Shown here one piece after another: positions 25,718 through 35,337 of a stretch of DNA of 64,000 nt (position 1 is its first letter; every line of letters starts with the position of its first letter). The notes beneath the pieces are model-generated. The model searched no databases, was not told the origin of the DNA, and saw only the letters and a program-made list of their open reading frames with translations. A program made the position numbers and the translations under genes. The DNA is taken from NCBI GenBank assembly GCA_007449985.2, contig VIIQ02000312.1, positions 1 to 64,000 on the forward strand, in the 5' to 3' direction. The stretch is from Desmodesmus armatus. Its lineage: Eukaryota > Chlorophyta > Chlorophyceae > Sphaeropleales > Scenedesmaceae.

Positions 25718-26531
25718 AGAGGAGGCTACAGCAACACCTCCTCTTGCAAGGAGCGAGTCCCTGGCTAGCGTGGTACAAGGCATCCTGGCAGACACTCAAC
25801 AGCAGCAGCAACAGGAGATGCTACAGCTCAAGGCGGGGAAGGAGCTCGTGCGGCAGTGGGTGTCCGTACTCGAGCAGTCCAGCGGCCACAGCAGCCCGAC
25901 AAGCTTGTTCTCCAAAACAAGCTGCAGTGTGCTGAATCCGGAGGCAAGGTCGCGGTCCCCGTCTCCGCGGCTTCCCGACAGCGCAAGCCCCCGGTCGCCC
26001 GCAGCTACAGCGGCTGTCAACAACGATTGTGGGTTAGCAGACAGCGCCAAATCGCCCGAGTCACTGCAACCTGCAGGTGATGCCTTCGGCAAAGACGGCA
26101 GCGAAGGGCCGCTCAGCAAGGCCAGTATCAGCCTTGCTGAAAGGTACGCCAAGCCAAGCCGCATCAAGCGGCTGGCTTGCGTGTCTGAGCAGCGGGTCGA
26201 CCCCGGAACGGAGTCACCTCGCACCGCTGCACTGGATGGCGTTCGCGCTGCTGTTGCCGCGCTAAAGGCATCAAGCGCGACCAACATTGTCAGCAAGCGG
26301 GCCGTGGCCTTGTCAGTGACTCCCTTGGCAGATGCGATCCTCACGGCGACGAGTCAGCCTATTGTCAGCAATGTGACTCGCATCGACGCAGCAGCACAGA
26401 TGGCAGCACTTCGGAGCTCAATCGATCTAGCAGCGGGTGCCGCAAATCAGTGCAGCGGGGCGAGTAGCCCAAGCAGCGTCGCCTGCCTATCCATGCCTCC
26501 GTTTAAGTTCGGGGAAAGCAGCATCGGCTGA
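12618..26531 (+). CDS. Giant low-complexity polyQ/polyA/SR-like protein, unknown function
   Basis: Nine phase-compatible exons: 12618-12733, 12784-13057, 13575-19220, 19823-20246, 20719-21024, 21749-22058, 22355-22630, 22800-24373 and 24910-26531 (stop TGA 26529-26531). They give about 3,500 residues; one exon alone codes 1,882. The 5' end is unsettled and the 50-bp first intron is short. The protein is mostly polyQ (22, 22 and 28 in a row at 15025-15090, 24008-24073 and 25632-25715), polyA and Ser/Arg clusters such as SRSPSSSPARSRSP. More ordinary segments are TLMNRRTNWKEWLHNK near the N-terminus, AASLLASTLGIPVNTFEALI, MLSRLGRLPEDALLEVIHRL and CTNPKAMEHLQELLAALP (the last two joined across an intron, helical). 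I recognise no catalytic domain. SR-like stretches are seen in nuclear and RNA-associated proteins, so a nuclear scaffold is possible but only inferred. The last exon needs one extra C in the run 25261-25265 to reach the stop. Confidence 0.6.
15025..15090 (+). repeat. (CAG)22 tract coding polyglutamine
   Basis: Perfect CAG run in the 5.6-kb exon of the giant gene, read as 22 glutamines. It is one of more than ten CAG tracts in this exon; others lie at about 13848-13890 and 16706-16743. Trinucleotide slippage is the likely origin and length polymorphism between strains is expected. Confidence 0.95.
19538..19880 (+). repeat. Triplicated exon start (SR-type) with its acceptor, about 143-bp unit
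   Basis: Three tandem units, each with a poly-C tract, an AG acceptor and the start of an SR-coding exon, at about 19538, 19681 and 19823. The second and third read SRSPSSSPARSRSPA; the first is more diverged. The spacer, with a CACACTCATCATAGTATCC motif and CTGCCG repeats, is also repeated. I take the last acceptor (19822) as the used one because only it opens into a long exon in phase with the upstream donor. Confidence 0.75.
20343..20467. repeat. Long intronic hairpin, 59-bp arms, 7-nt loop
   Basis: Arms 20343-20401 and 20409-20467 are reverse complements at 56 of 59 positions without gaps, around a 7-nt loop. It lies in the intron of the giant gene between exons ending 20246 and starting 20719. 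No similarity to a nearby exon is visible. It could be a precursor-type RNA hairpin or a foldback mobile element. No clear target-site duplication is seen. Confidence 0.9.
20574..20640 (+). repeat. Decoy copy of the giant-gene exon at 20719
   Basis: Begins with the same TATGCAG acceptor and codons (VASRHSTE against VASRRSTE in the true exon) but diverges after about 25 codons into a stop. The copy lies 145 bp upstream of the true exon. Confidence 0.75.
20937..21510 (+). repeat. Three tandem copies of a giant-gene exon end (WSTQEQL motif)
   Basis: The end of the exon finishing at 21024 (codons FAWSTQEQLAPRDDSWRNQA and on, then CAG and a GT donor) recurs at 21138-21226 with an acceptor-like AG before it and a donor after it, and again, more decayed, at about 21424-21508. 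A flanking segment at 21026-21075 also recurs at 21335-21385. The second copy has both splice sites and would keep the frame, so it could be an optional exon. Confidence 0.8.
24523..24600. promoter_or_regulatory. Cluster of four TGACGTCA palindromes in a giant-gene intron
   Basis: Four perfect TGACGTCA octamers (24523, 24551, 24564, 24593) and one partial site within 78 bp, separated by CAACAG/CAGTCAA spacers. The octamer is the classical CRE/TGACG-type bZIP binding core. The cluster sits in the intron between exons ending 24373 and starting 24910. It may be a regulatory module or simply a short tandem repeat whose unit happens to hold this core. Confidence 0.4.
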
Positions 26532-27859
26532 GAGAGGGCGCAGTCGGCTGGCTCGGGTGCTTGTGGCACGCGAGAGTGCTTCAGGCAGTGTTGAAGATGG
26601 TATGCAAGCTTTGCATCTATTGGCAAGCCTTCCTGACTGAAGCAGCAGGTGGCATTTGATGGAATGTCGGCTTACAGCTTTTTCACCGTTTGAAACAGTT
26701 GTATAACTGATATGATATGACAAATTTGCTTGAATGGTTGGCTGACCAGTTGCACCCTCTGCAGAGCTGCGCAGAAGGTGGGCTGGCTTGAGTCACTCAG
26801 ATGGCATCTGCAGGGCCCTGTCACCATCATGGGTACCAATGTTGCTGGTACTGGCCGGGGCTGGGTGTGCGTGTATGTGTGGTGATAGCGTGGTTGGGTT
26901 GTATACACGCCACTCTAACGTTAGAGTTAACGCTACCTGTGCAGGCAGCAGGAGGCCCTGCATGGGTGCAGTGCCACTGCAGTGCGCATCGCATGGGTGA
27001 TGCTCAGCACTCAGTTGTGAGCAACCACAGCCCTGCTGGAGCCCTTCAGCTTTCACAGTGGGCCACATCATGTAGTGCAATATACCCTCAGGGTTGGTGG
27101 TGTGGGTGACATGCACATGTGCCCCAAGACAATGATCAGTTTTGCTAAGCCAGGCGGCACTGATCGGATCACGCCAGGGATAAGCATCATGCTGGTTATC
27201 AGCTGATGGTGTCACTGGTTGCTCCAGGCCTTCATCGAAGCAGCATTGATTGTGGAGCTGCTATGACATACGGCCTATAGTACATGATCTGACATTGATA
27301 CATCGTGGTCATGACTCTAGGGTGATTATTGGGTGAACAGCATGCTTGATTTGACTTGCACGATGGGTAGAGAGAGCCATTGCTGCCAGGTCGGGTGACT
27401 TTACTTGGCATTGCATTGCTGGAAAGCCTTTCTGAGCCTACATTGCATTTTTAGGGGTTGCTGCTCTGCCAAATGTACCGTACATTTGTCAGGATGACAG
27501 CATGTCACATGTAGTACAAGGTGTGTGCCGTGACTGCATACCTGCTGGGTGTCACATGGTGCAGGCTGTCAAGCCCAAGCCTAAGTTGTAACTTGTGGTG
27601 GTTGACAGGTGACTGCACTATCGCCTGCACCATGTTGTTTTCGTCACACTTGCAATGTATTGGCTAGAGCAAGTGATAGAGTTGGTGGTCCTGGCTGGAG
27701 TATCGTGCTTTCCATGTCTGGATTTGCCGTTCTCTTGAAAGCCCTAGTTCAAGACATTTATCTGTAACTTCACCGTACCATACCAGCCATGTTGCTTCAC
27801 AGCATGACAAACCAGCAGGTCTTGATGAAAGCTGGCTGTTCAGGCTGGCTGCTGTGTGC

Positions 27860-27904
27860 GGCTGTGTGCTGATGACGTCACCGTGACGTCATCAGCACAC
27901 AGCC
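27860..27904. promoter_or_regulatory. Perfect 22-bp palindrome containing two TGACGTCA-type cores
   Basis: Arms 27860-27881 and 27883-27904 are exact reverse complements around one base. Each arm contains GATGACGTCA. Just to the right, another ACGTGACGT element follows. It could be a cruciform-forming site, a bZIP-type binding element or the remnant of a terminal inverted repeat. Confidence 0.6.
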
Positions 27905-29134
27905 AACACGTGACGTTTGCCAAACAGCAGCGGCTGCAACAGCTGTCATAACCTCTCTGCCGCTGGTGCAGCTCAGCTCAGCCTGACCATGCCTTCCTGA
28001 CATTGTGAATGATTGGTGCCCAGAAAACGCACAGCGCACGCATGTGTCACACAACATGCAAGTCATGCTGCCTGGTTCACCGTGGACAGCTCCCATGGAT
28101 GGCATCAATTATTTCCGATAGCTGCTCATTAGGCTGCAAGTGGGGCGGGTCAGTTATAGTTACAGATCGGGCACGGCTGCGCCATGCAACACATGTGTAC
28201 ACGGAGAGGCATGGGCTCATCGGTGATTGCAGCAAAGAATCATGATTCAAGCGCAGCAAGAGGATACTTCACATTCGCCAGATTTGGCAGTAGACAGTGA
28301 TGCAGCAAACAGAGCGTGCAAAAGACATGCAGCAGCTGTTGGTGTGGCCAACATCAGGCACAACACACTGCATCTGGCAAATACAATTCATGCAACAAGC
28401 CTTTGCCGCCAGCAACCTGAGGACTTCTGGAGTGAAGATATGCACAGCAGTTGCTGACGGCTGGTTGCCATGATGATCACCCCCCCCCTCCCGGTACATC
28501 CTTCAATAGTAGGACAAGGCTTGTGGTGGTGCAATGAATGCCTCTGAGCACAAACCAATCCCTTTCAAGACCACCACAGCTTGAGGTGCTGTCGGCAGGT
28601 ATCGACAACACCAACAACCCCCCTGTCGTGTGTCGCACTGACACCGACAGATCAAATCAGCTGTCACTGCTGCCGCTGTTGAACACACACACAAAGCAGC
28701 ACTCATATCTCGCAGCAGGCACCCGATCAGGAGCCTGACAAAGCCAGCAGACCTGGATGGATACCGATCTGACAGCAACCAAGGTCCCTGGCGGCCAGCA
28801 TTGTGTGATCCTTGATGCTTAGTAATTAGCACCAATGATTAGTAATCATGGCGGTGCTGTTTTATTGTGGTCCATGCAGAAACAGAACAATGAGCTGAGC
28901 TGCGTCCATTTGCACCTTGACAGTCTTGGTGCAGTCGTACAAGCTGTAAACACAACTGAACAGTGTAAACATGTGTCTCATCTACATGCGCATTTGCAAG
29001 ACAGATGCAGGAATCAAACATGCAGCCCCTATAAGAGCATGCAGCATCCATAAACCAATCAAGGCAGCATGCGAGCTGCCCTTGTGATAGCCACAGCTGT
29101 CTGTGGTCGAGGACGGAGATGCATCAGGCCCTCT

Positions 29135-29169
<35 letters not shown>

Positions 29170-29195
29170 TGAAGTCTGCTGCTGCTACAGCCACC

Positions 29196-29199
<4 letters not shown>

Positions 29200-29287
<88 letters not shown>
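29200..29287. repeat. (CTG)29 tract downstream of lectin-like A
   Basis: About 29 uninterrupted CTG units, preceded by a shorter CAG tract (29137-29168). They lie beyond the last coding exon of the minus-strand lectin-like gene and next to the decayed copies of its C-terminal codons. Confidence 0.95.
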
Positions 29288-29289
<2 letters not shown>

Positions 29290-29298
29290 GTGCCCCAA

Positions 29299-29605
29299 GA
29301 TGCAGCAAGCTCAGCAGCAATCTCTGGTGGACCTTGCCCACAGAAGCGCACTGCTCCTGCTGCTGCTGCTGCAGCTGCTGCTACTGCTACTGGCTCGCGC
29401 CTCCACACCCAGCAGCCTCAGCAGTGTCTCTTGGTGAGCCTTATCCACAGCAGCCCACTGCTCCTGCTGCTGCTGCATGCAATGCGGCCGCCCCTGCCGT
29501 CACTGCTGCTGCTGCTGCTGCTGCTGGCTCACGCCTCCACCTCCAGCAGCCTCAGCAGCGTCTCCTGGTGACCCTTATCCATAGCAGCCCACTGCTCCTG
29601 CTGCT
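29299..29605 (-). repeat. Three tandem copies of the lectin-like A C-terminus
   Basis: On the minus strand, segments at about 29527-29605, 29391-29475 and 29299-29372 repeat the end of the coding sequence (EQWASVDKGHQETLLRLL and three to four codons to the stop). The nearest copy reads EQWAAMDKGHQETLLRLL and keeps the stop; the next has lost it; the outermost is strongly decayed. CTG tracts separate the units. The copies lie past the true stop, so they are 3' flank or UTR and not protein. Confidence 0.85.
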
Positions 29606-29625
29606 ACACGCAATGCAGCCGCCAC

Positions 29626-29674
<49 letters not shown>

Positions 29675-29683
29675 CCTGCTGGC

Positions 29684-32600
29684 TCATGCCTCTACATCCA
29701 GCAGCCTCAGCAGCGTCTCCTGGTGACCCTTATCCACAGAGGCCCACTGCTCCTCCGTCATGAAGGCCCGCCGAGCCTCAACAACATCAACAATAATAGC
29801 ACCGTCCTCGTCCTCGGTGCCAAAGGGGATGGGCGGCTGTGCGACGGCAGCAGCTGCCTGCTTCTTCCCCAGCTGCTCCAGCTGGGTGCGGTCAAGCAGC
29901 GGCCTACTAGGAATAGGATTGCGCAGCTGCTGACCGGCAGCAGGTGCTAAGGTGGGGGCAGCAGCAGGGGCTGGGGTGGGTTTGGCAGTGGGCAGTGGTA
30001 ATGTCGCTGCTGCGGGGGCCTTCTTTTGAGGGGGAGTGGCTGCTGCTGGCTGCTTTGAGGGGTTGGCGGTGGTGGGGACTGGGGTGCCGGCGACAGCGGC
30101 GGTGGGATCTTGGATGGGGACAGGTGCGCCTGAGGAAGCCGTACCTGCTGCGGCTGCTGCTGTTTCTGCTGCTGCGCCTGCAGCTGTGCTGGGTGCTGTT
30201 GCTGCGGTTGAGGCGTTTGCAGGGTTGTAAGCGGGCTTGAGAGGCGGCTCTGCATCCTTGGTGCCTGCTGCTTTCTTGCCAGCGGTAGCGCCTGGCTTGC
30301 TGCTGCTGCTGCTGCTGTGGCCAGTGGGCTTTGTAGTTTTGTCACTGTTGGTGGGTGATGCTGCCGAGAGGGCTGCTTTCGACTGACCGTCCCCTTGCTC
30401 CTGATGCTGCTGCTGCTTCTGCTGTTGGATCTCTGTTGCGTATTCGTCTTCAGGGATATACTCCTCACTGGGAATCTCCTCACTGGTGACATCCTGCGGC
30501 TGCTGCTGCTGCTGCTGCTGCTTGGGATCCTGCTTTTTGTCTTCCTTCTGCTGCTGCTCCTTGGGTGGGCTATTCGTGGCCTTGGGTGGACTGTTGGCAG
30601 GGGAGCCTGCATCGTCAGACTCGAGGGCCGTCTCCTCTTCTTTCAGCGCACTGATGGTGGCGGCGACGTTGTTGTGCTGTTGGGCCGTGTGCACGTTGTC
30701 GTTGTCGCCAGATGCGGCCTGCTTGCGGTTGACCTTCCCGTACCGCCGCTTCATTTTCCCGCTCTTGGCGCTGCTGCGGCCATGATCGTGCGAGCCGTCC
30801 TCGCTGTCATCGTCGCTGTTGTCGATCAAGCTGGGGTCCTCCCGCGGTGTCACTGCGCGAGTGACGACATTCGTCACGAAGCCCTCAATTTTCTTCACGC
30901 CCCATTTTTGCAGAGTGTCGTCCGTCATGGAAAGGTACGGCAGCTTGAACCCTGACGTAGTGAGCGCATCCTTAACGGCCCCAACGACCTGTCCGATGGA
31001 GCCCATATCCAGCGAGGAAGCATCGACCAGCAGATCCGGAATGTCGGTTGACAGGGTCGACAGGAGGTGGCCCCAAGGACTGATCATCAGCGCCTGCAGC
31101 GCAGGCGTCTCCGCCAGGCCGGCCATGGAAACGTTGAGCGTGGGTCCGTTCATGGCGACGAAATTCAGCAGCATGGGGATGCTGGGGCCGAGCGTCTCGA
31201 CCATGACGCGCATGTTTGGCGCGATAAAGTCGGTGAGGGCCAGGTCGGGCAGCTTCTGCACAGGACAAGGGGGAGGGCAAGAGTGACACAACACGCAGGA
31301 CAACAGTTGTCGGCATGTGTGCCTGATGAAGAGTATGTTTGGCGCGATTAAGCTGGTGAGGGCCAGGTCGGGCAGCATCTGCACAGACAGGAAGGTGGTG
31401 GGGGGGGGGCAGGAGTGACACAACACGCAGGACAACAGTTGTCGGCATGTGTGCCTGATGAAGAGCATGTTTGTGCGCGATGAAGTTGGTGAGGGCCGGG
31501 TCGGGCAGCTTCTGCACAGGACAAGGGGGAGGGCAGGAGTGACACAGCATGCAGGGCAACAGGTATCGGCATGTGTGCCTGCTGAAGAGCATCTGGCGCG
31601 AAGAAGTCGGTGAGGGCCAGGTCGGGCAGCTTCTGCACAAAGAGGAAGAAAGGGCGGGAGTGGCGCGATACACAAGGCAAGCAGCCTGAATGCCTGCTGC
31701 TGAAAAGCATGGGCTTGAATGATAGCGTCGATCTACTGAAGGATGAAGGTGGCACACAATACACACTGCTGTGGCAGCATACACAGCATACACGGCACGC
31801 TAGTCAGGGACGTTTACCACTATGTGCATGCCGAAACACGTTTTTCAAGCCTGTCGTCATGACGTGTACTTGTTGGTTGTAAGCTTATGCTTATAATGGC
31901 CTGTACGACAGGTCGCGATGCTGTCTCTGTCATTGAATGCCACCCCACACGCACAATTCATGGATCACACGTTTGCACGCACTCCCCTTCACCCACCCTT
32001 TGTGGCGCTGCCGCCCACCCAACTCTTCTTACCCCCCCCCCCCCTCCCCTCCTTACCCTCCCCCCCCCCCCCCACCTCCTTGGCTTGCTCCGGCAGCACC
32101 AGGAATGAAGGCAGCGAGGTGATGTCAGGCAGCATGCCCATCACTTCACTGGTAAGCTCCGCCGGCAGCACAAATACGGGACCTCCCTCTGCGCTGCTGC
32201 CCAATCAACCCTTATGAGCCCGCCCTCCCAGCCCCATCCTCTCTCACCTCTTTGGCTTGCACTGCCACCCAACTTGGGTTGGAACCCAATCCAGCCCTCC
32301 CATCCCCCACCCGCTCTCACTCTCTCACCTCCTTGGCTTGCTCAGGCAGTACCAGGAAGGATGGCAGCGAGGTGATGTCAGGCAGCATGCCCATCACTTC
32401 ACCAGTCAGCTCCGCCGGCAGCACAAACACAGGGAGACCAGGCGCCGCCGGCTTGAACAGCAGAGCCTGTGAGATGTTGGTGACGATGATAGAAGGCGTC
32501 ACAAGCCCTGGTACCTTCTCCTGTAGCTTCTGCAGCTGCTCTTTCCCGCCCAGTACTAGCGTTGGCAGTGGGGCCTTACGCGAGACTGCTGTCGCCCACT

Positions 32601-33142
32601 GCACGACTACGTTGCCGATGTGCATTTGGTCAAGGGGGACGAGGTGCGGTCCTGCGTCGGACTTGGAGTCCACCTTGCTAGTGGAAGTTGAAGGGTTGAG
32701 CTTCAGGAAGGTTGGTAGGCCGAGCTTTGCTGCAAGAGCTGGTAGGATGTCCACGGTTATGTCAGAAACCAGGAGGTTTTGCGGCAGCTCCAGGAGGACC
32801 GAAGCCTCTGCCGTGGTCATGTTCGGCCCTAGGGCGAGTGTGGGCAGGGAGGTTAGGTCCGGAAGGAATGCTTTGAGGGCTGTCAAGGCCGCGTTGGGAA
32901 GTGTGAACACCGGGATCTCACTCATCCAGGCAGGATGAGTCATCAGCGCCGCTGAGGTATTGGCGACCATCAAGGAGGGCGTCATAAACCCTGGGATGAG
33001 CTGCTTCAAATCGGTGGCTAGCTGTGCTGAGATGGTTGCTGTTGGCAGCGCTGCATTTCCCGCCTTTGCTGCCAACCACTGAGTGACCACATCCTTTGTG
33101 GACATGTCGAACACAGGCATCAGGGGCACGGCCACCGTCGCC

Positions 33143-33177
<35 letters not shown>

Positions 33178-34092
33178 GCCGCCGGTCTTGCCAAAGATGT
33201 AGGAGGTGATGGTGCCATTAGGCATCATGATTGCCAGGCTGTTGCGCAGGGGCGTCTTCTTTACGCAATCGCAAACCTTCCAGGACTTTGCCACCATATC
33301 CTCCGCACTTGTCATCTCCCCAAGCATGCTTGCACGTAGGCCCAGGGTCGGAGACTTGTGCTCGACGCACGGATACCCCAGCCACTGCTTCCCCTGCGGG
33401 TGCAGCATCGCCTCGGCCCCCATCGCAACGACACGGCCCGTGCAGAACCCTCCCACACCCATGAGCCCTGAGGAGGTGCAGCTGGCTGTGTCCAGCTTGC
33501 ATCCGAGAAATGAGCACGGGCTGGTGTCGATCCCGGAGCTCAGGAAAGGCAGCCGCATGTTGGTGCCTAAGCACATCATGTTGGAGACCTCACTGCCGAT
33601 GCCGGCTAGCATGCAGCTGGAGGTCGCGCACTTGCCGTTGGCGCAGAGGTGGTTGCCCACACACTTTGGCTCGCTGCTGCTGCTGCTGTCGCTGCTGTCT
33701 GCTGCTGCCTCTCCCTCACTGACAGACGCCAGAGACGCCTGGACAGATCCAGAACCAGACCCCTTCTTGCTCTTCTTCTTATTTGTCCCAGCTCCTCCTG
33801 CCGATGATGCCGCGGCTGACACTGACACCGCCCCTCCCTCCCCGCTGCTGCTGTCACAGCTGGAAGCCGCCCACACCAGCTGCAGCTGCATAAGCTTGCC
33901 CACATGGGGGTTAGCCATGGGCTTAGCTGTGTGGCCATTGATGTATGCTAGGTAGCCGCCAGGGTTGGTGGGGGCTGCGAAGGCAGTTGGGGTGGGGCTG
34001 TCGTGCTTGCCAACTGCTAACTGACGGCCCTGGTTGGTGCGCAGGCTGAGGTACTCGATGCACCTGGGGGCGGGTTGGGCAGCACCAGCAGC

Positions 34093-34174
<82 letters not shown>

Positions 34175-35337
34175 CACAAGCACAGGTAGCAGCATGGACA
34201 GGTAGAGCAGCACCAGCAGCAGTGGAAACCCTGTTCAGAAAGGCGTGACAATGACAACGCTTGCCAATTCAAGAAAAGTTGGCGCAGTTTCGTGTGATTC
34301 TTTGACAATAAAAAGCAATGACAGATGATGCAAGCATCAATCAGTAGCCATGCTGAGGCCTGTATGTGCTGACATTGCCTGTGGGCAAAAGCACGAATTT
34401 GGGCTTGCTGCAGGATCATTGATGTCACAGTCAGTCAGTGCTGGACGTGCTATGATGCCCTCCTGCTGGCTGCCAACGCACGGTCCACTGCTGCTGCTGC
34501 TGCTGCTGCTGCTGCACAGTGCTGGCCCAGTTGGCTGCGTCTTAGAAAACTCAGCTGCTCATGCCTCCAACACCAGCATTCAAAAGGGCATGCAGCTGCA
34601 ACCCCCAGATGGCCTAGCAATTTTACCGGCAAGCTGTCAGCTAGCTAGACAGTTGCTGGGCTAGTGTCAACATCCCCGCAGCAGGCCCCAACACACTCGC
34701 TGTGCTGACATGCCCCACTCACCTGCCGCTGGATTTGTATTCTGCTCGCACAATGCGCTCGCCGTTTCTCAGCTGCATGCTGCGCGTCAGCAGGGCTTTA
34801 GTCTCAACACCCAGTCTCTGTGCATTGGCGGGGTCAGCACCATATTGGGCCTTGATTCCCTTCACACACCCCTCAGACTCCCCAAAGTAAAGGTTTACTT
34901 TGGTAATGTCCCCTGATGTCTTCCAGTTGTAATCCTGAGTGTAAAGGACGAAGTTTTCGGCCCATTTCGCGCCAAACATCGGGCTGCTGGTGGCCATCTC
35001 TCGTGTGCATGGTGCTGACAAAGCTGCAGGCAGTCCTGCACACCACAAGCAAAACACAGCAAGCAAGCAAGCAAGCAAGGAAAAGGGAACATACAGGATA
35101 CAGGAAAGCTGATTGGTTGAAGGGTGGTTTTTAAATGACTTGTGGGAGCTTTTTGCAGCCTTTAGGTACCATAATGTGCACAAAGCAGCAGCTGCTGTCT
35201 GGATGTGATGCACAGACGATTGATGGAGGCAACTCCGCTTCGCCATCAGAAACATTTATCTTACCTATAGATAACAGTATGAGCAGATTCCAAGCAAGCG
35301 CCGGCACCGGTGGCTTTGTCCCAGCAACTCCCCCCAT
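29684..35337 (-). CDS. Secreted jacalin-like lectin-domain protein A, Cys-rich, with acidic polyQ tail
   Basis: Four exons fit in phase: 35265-35337, 34723-35035, 32329-34063, 29684-31255; 1,230 residues. The first two exons make a signal peptide (AWNLLILLSIG, then LPAALSA). Residues about 30-190 show a jacalin-like beta-prism pattern: ITKVNLYFGESEGCVKGIKA, LRNGERIVRAEY, CIEYLSLRTNQGR, GGYLAYINGHT, KLMQLQLVW. Residues about 260-400 hold a Cys-rich module (CVGNHLCANGKC, MGVGGFCTG, KSWKVCDC). Then come repeats of about 100 residues with PGxxxPSI and LPDITSLPSF motifs and N-glycosylation sequons. The last exon ends in an acidic, Pro/Ala/Gln-rich tail (PQDVTSEEIPSEEYIPEDEY) that paralogue B lacks. 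Location in the wall or matrix and sugar binding are inferred from fold resemblance only. Neighbour GS2 is divergent and 1.7 kb away. Confidence 0.75.
31205..31640 (-). repeat. Four copies of the start of lectin-like A exon 4, about 120-bp units
   Basis: The true exon start (31205-31255, codons KLPDLALTDFIAPNM after a TGCAG acceptor) is repeated upstream in the intron at about 31331-31390, 31466-31524 and 31589-31640. The spacer between units is repeated as well. Each copy retains an AG acceptor and the first dozen codons. One copy differs only slightly from the true exon, so alternative acceptor use could add a short in-frame or frameshifting insertion. Confidence 0.85.
32072..32190 (-). repeat. 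Copy of the 3' end of lectin-like A exon 3
   Basis: About 110 bp nearly identical to the end of exon 3 (32329-32440), reading FVLPAELTSEVMGMLPDITS on the minus strand and followed by a donor that runs straight into a long G tract (poly-C on the plus strand). A third, shorter trace with the same exon-end sequence lies near 32240. Copy and exon are about 245 bp apart. Confidence 0.85.
34095..34172. repeat. (CAG)26 tract in lectin-like A intron 2
   Basis: A perfect CAG run on the plus strand (CTG on the coding strand) about 30 bp upstream of the exon 3 acceptor (34064). It is intronic in my model, because translating it would insert polyalanine into the jacalin-like domain at a point where the phase-correct splice from exon 2 (AG plus G) restores a continuous beta strand (SSGRCIEY). 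Confidence 0.9.

Larger units (their letters stand above)
26532..29298. other. Intergenic region, no gene recognised
   Basis: Between the giant gene and the tail of lectin-like A; the two genes converge. Open frames here are short and have no family resemblance. The region includes the palindrome at 27860-27904 and CTG/CAG tracts from 29137 onward. TGTAA signals near 27587 and 27764 are possible 3' ends for the giant gene, but neither is compelling. Confidence 0.45.

Noticed and set aside
29103..29726. Plus-strand 200-codon frame made mainly of Ala and Leu
   Set aside because: It is created by CTG tracts and by antisense copies of the lectin-like A C-terminus; there is no start context or family resemblance.
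31205..31640. Resemblance to a CRISPR-type repeat array
   Set aside because: Units are about 120 bp, both repeat and spacer are repeated, the copies match an adjacent exon, and the genome is eukaryotic.
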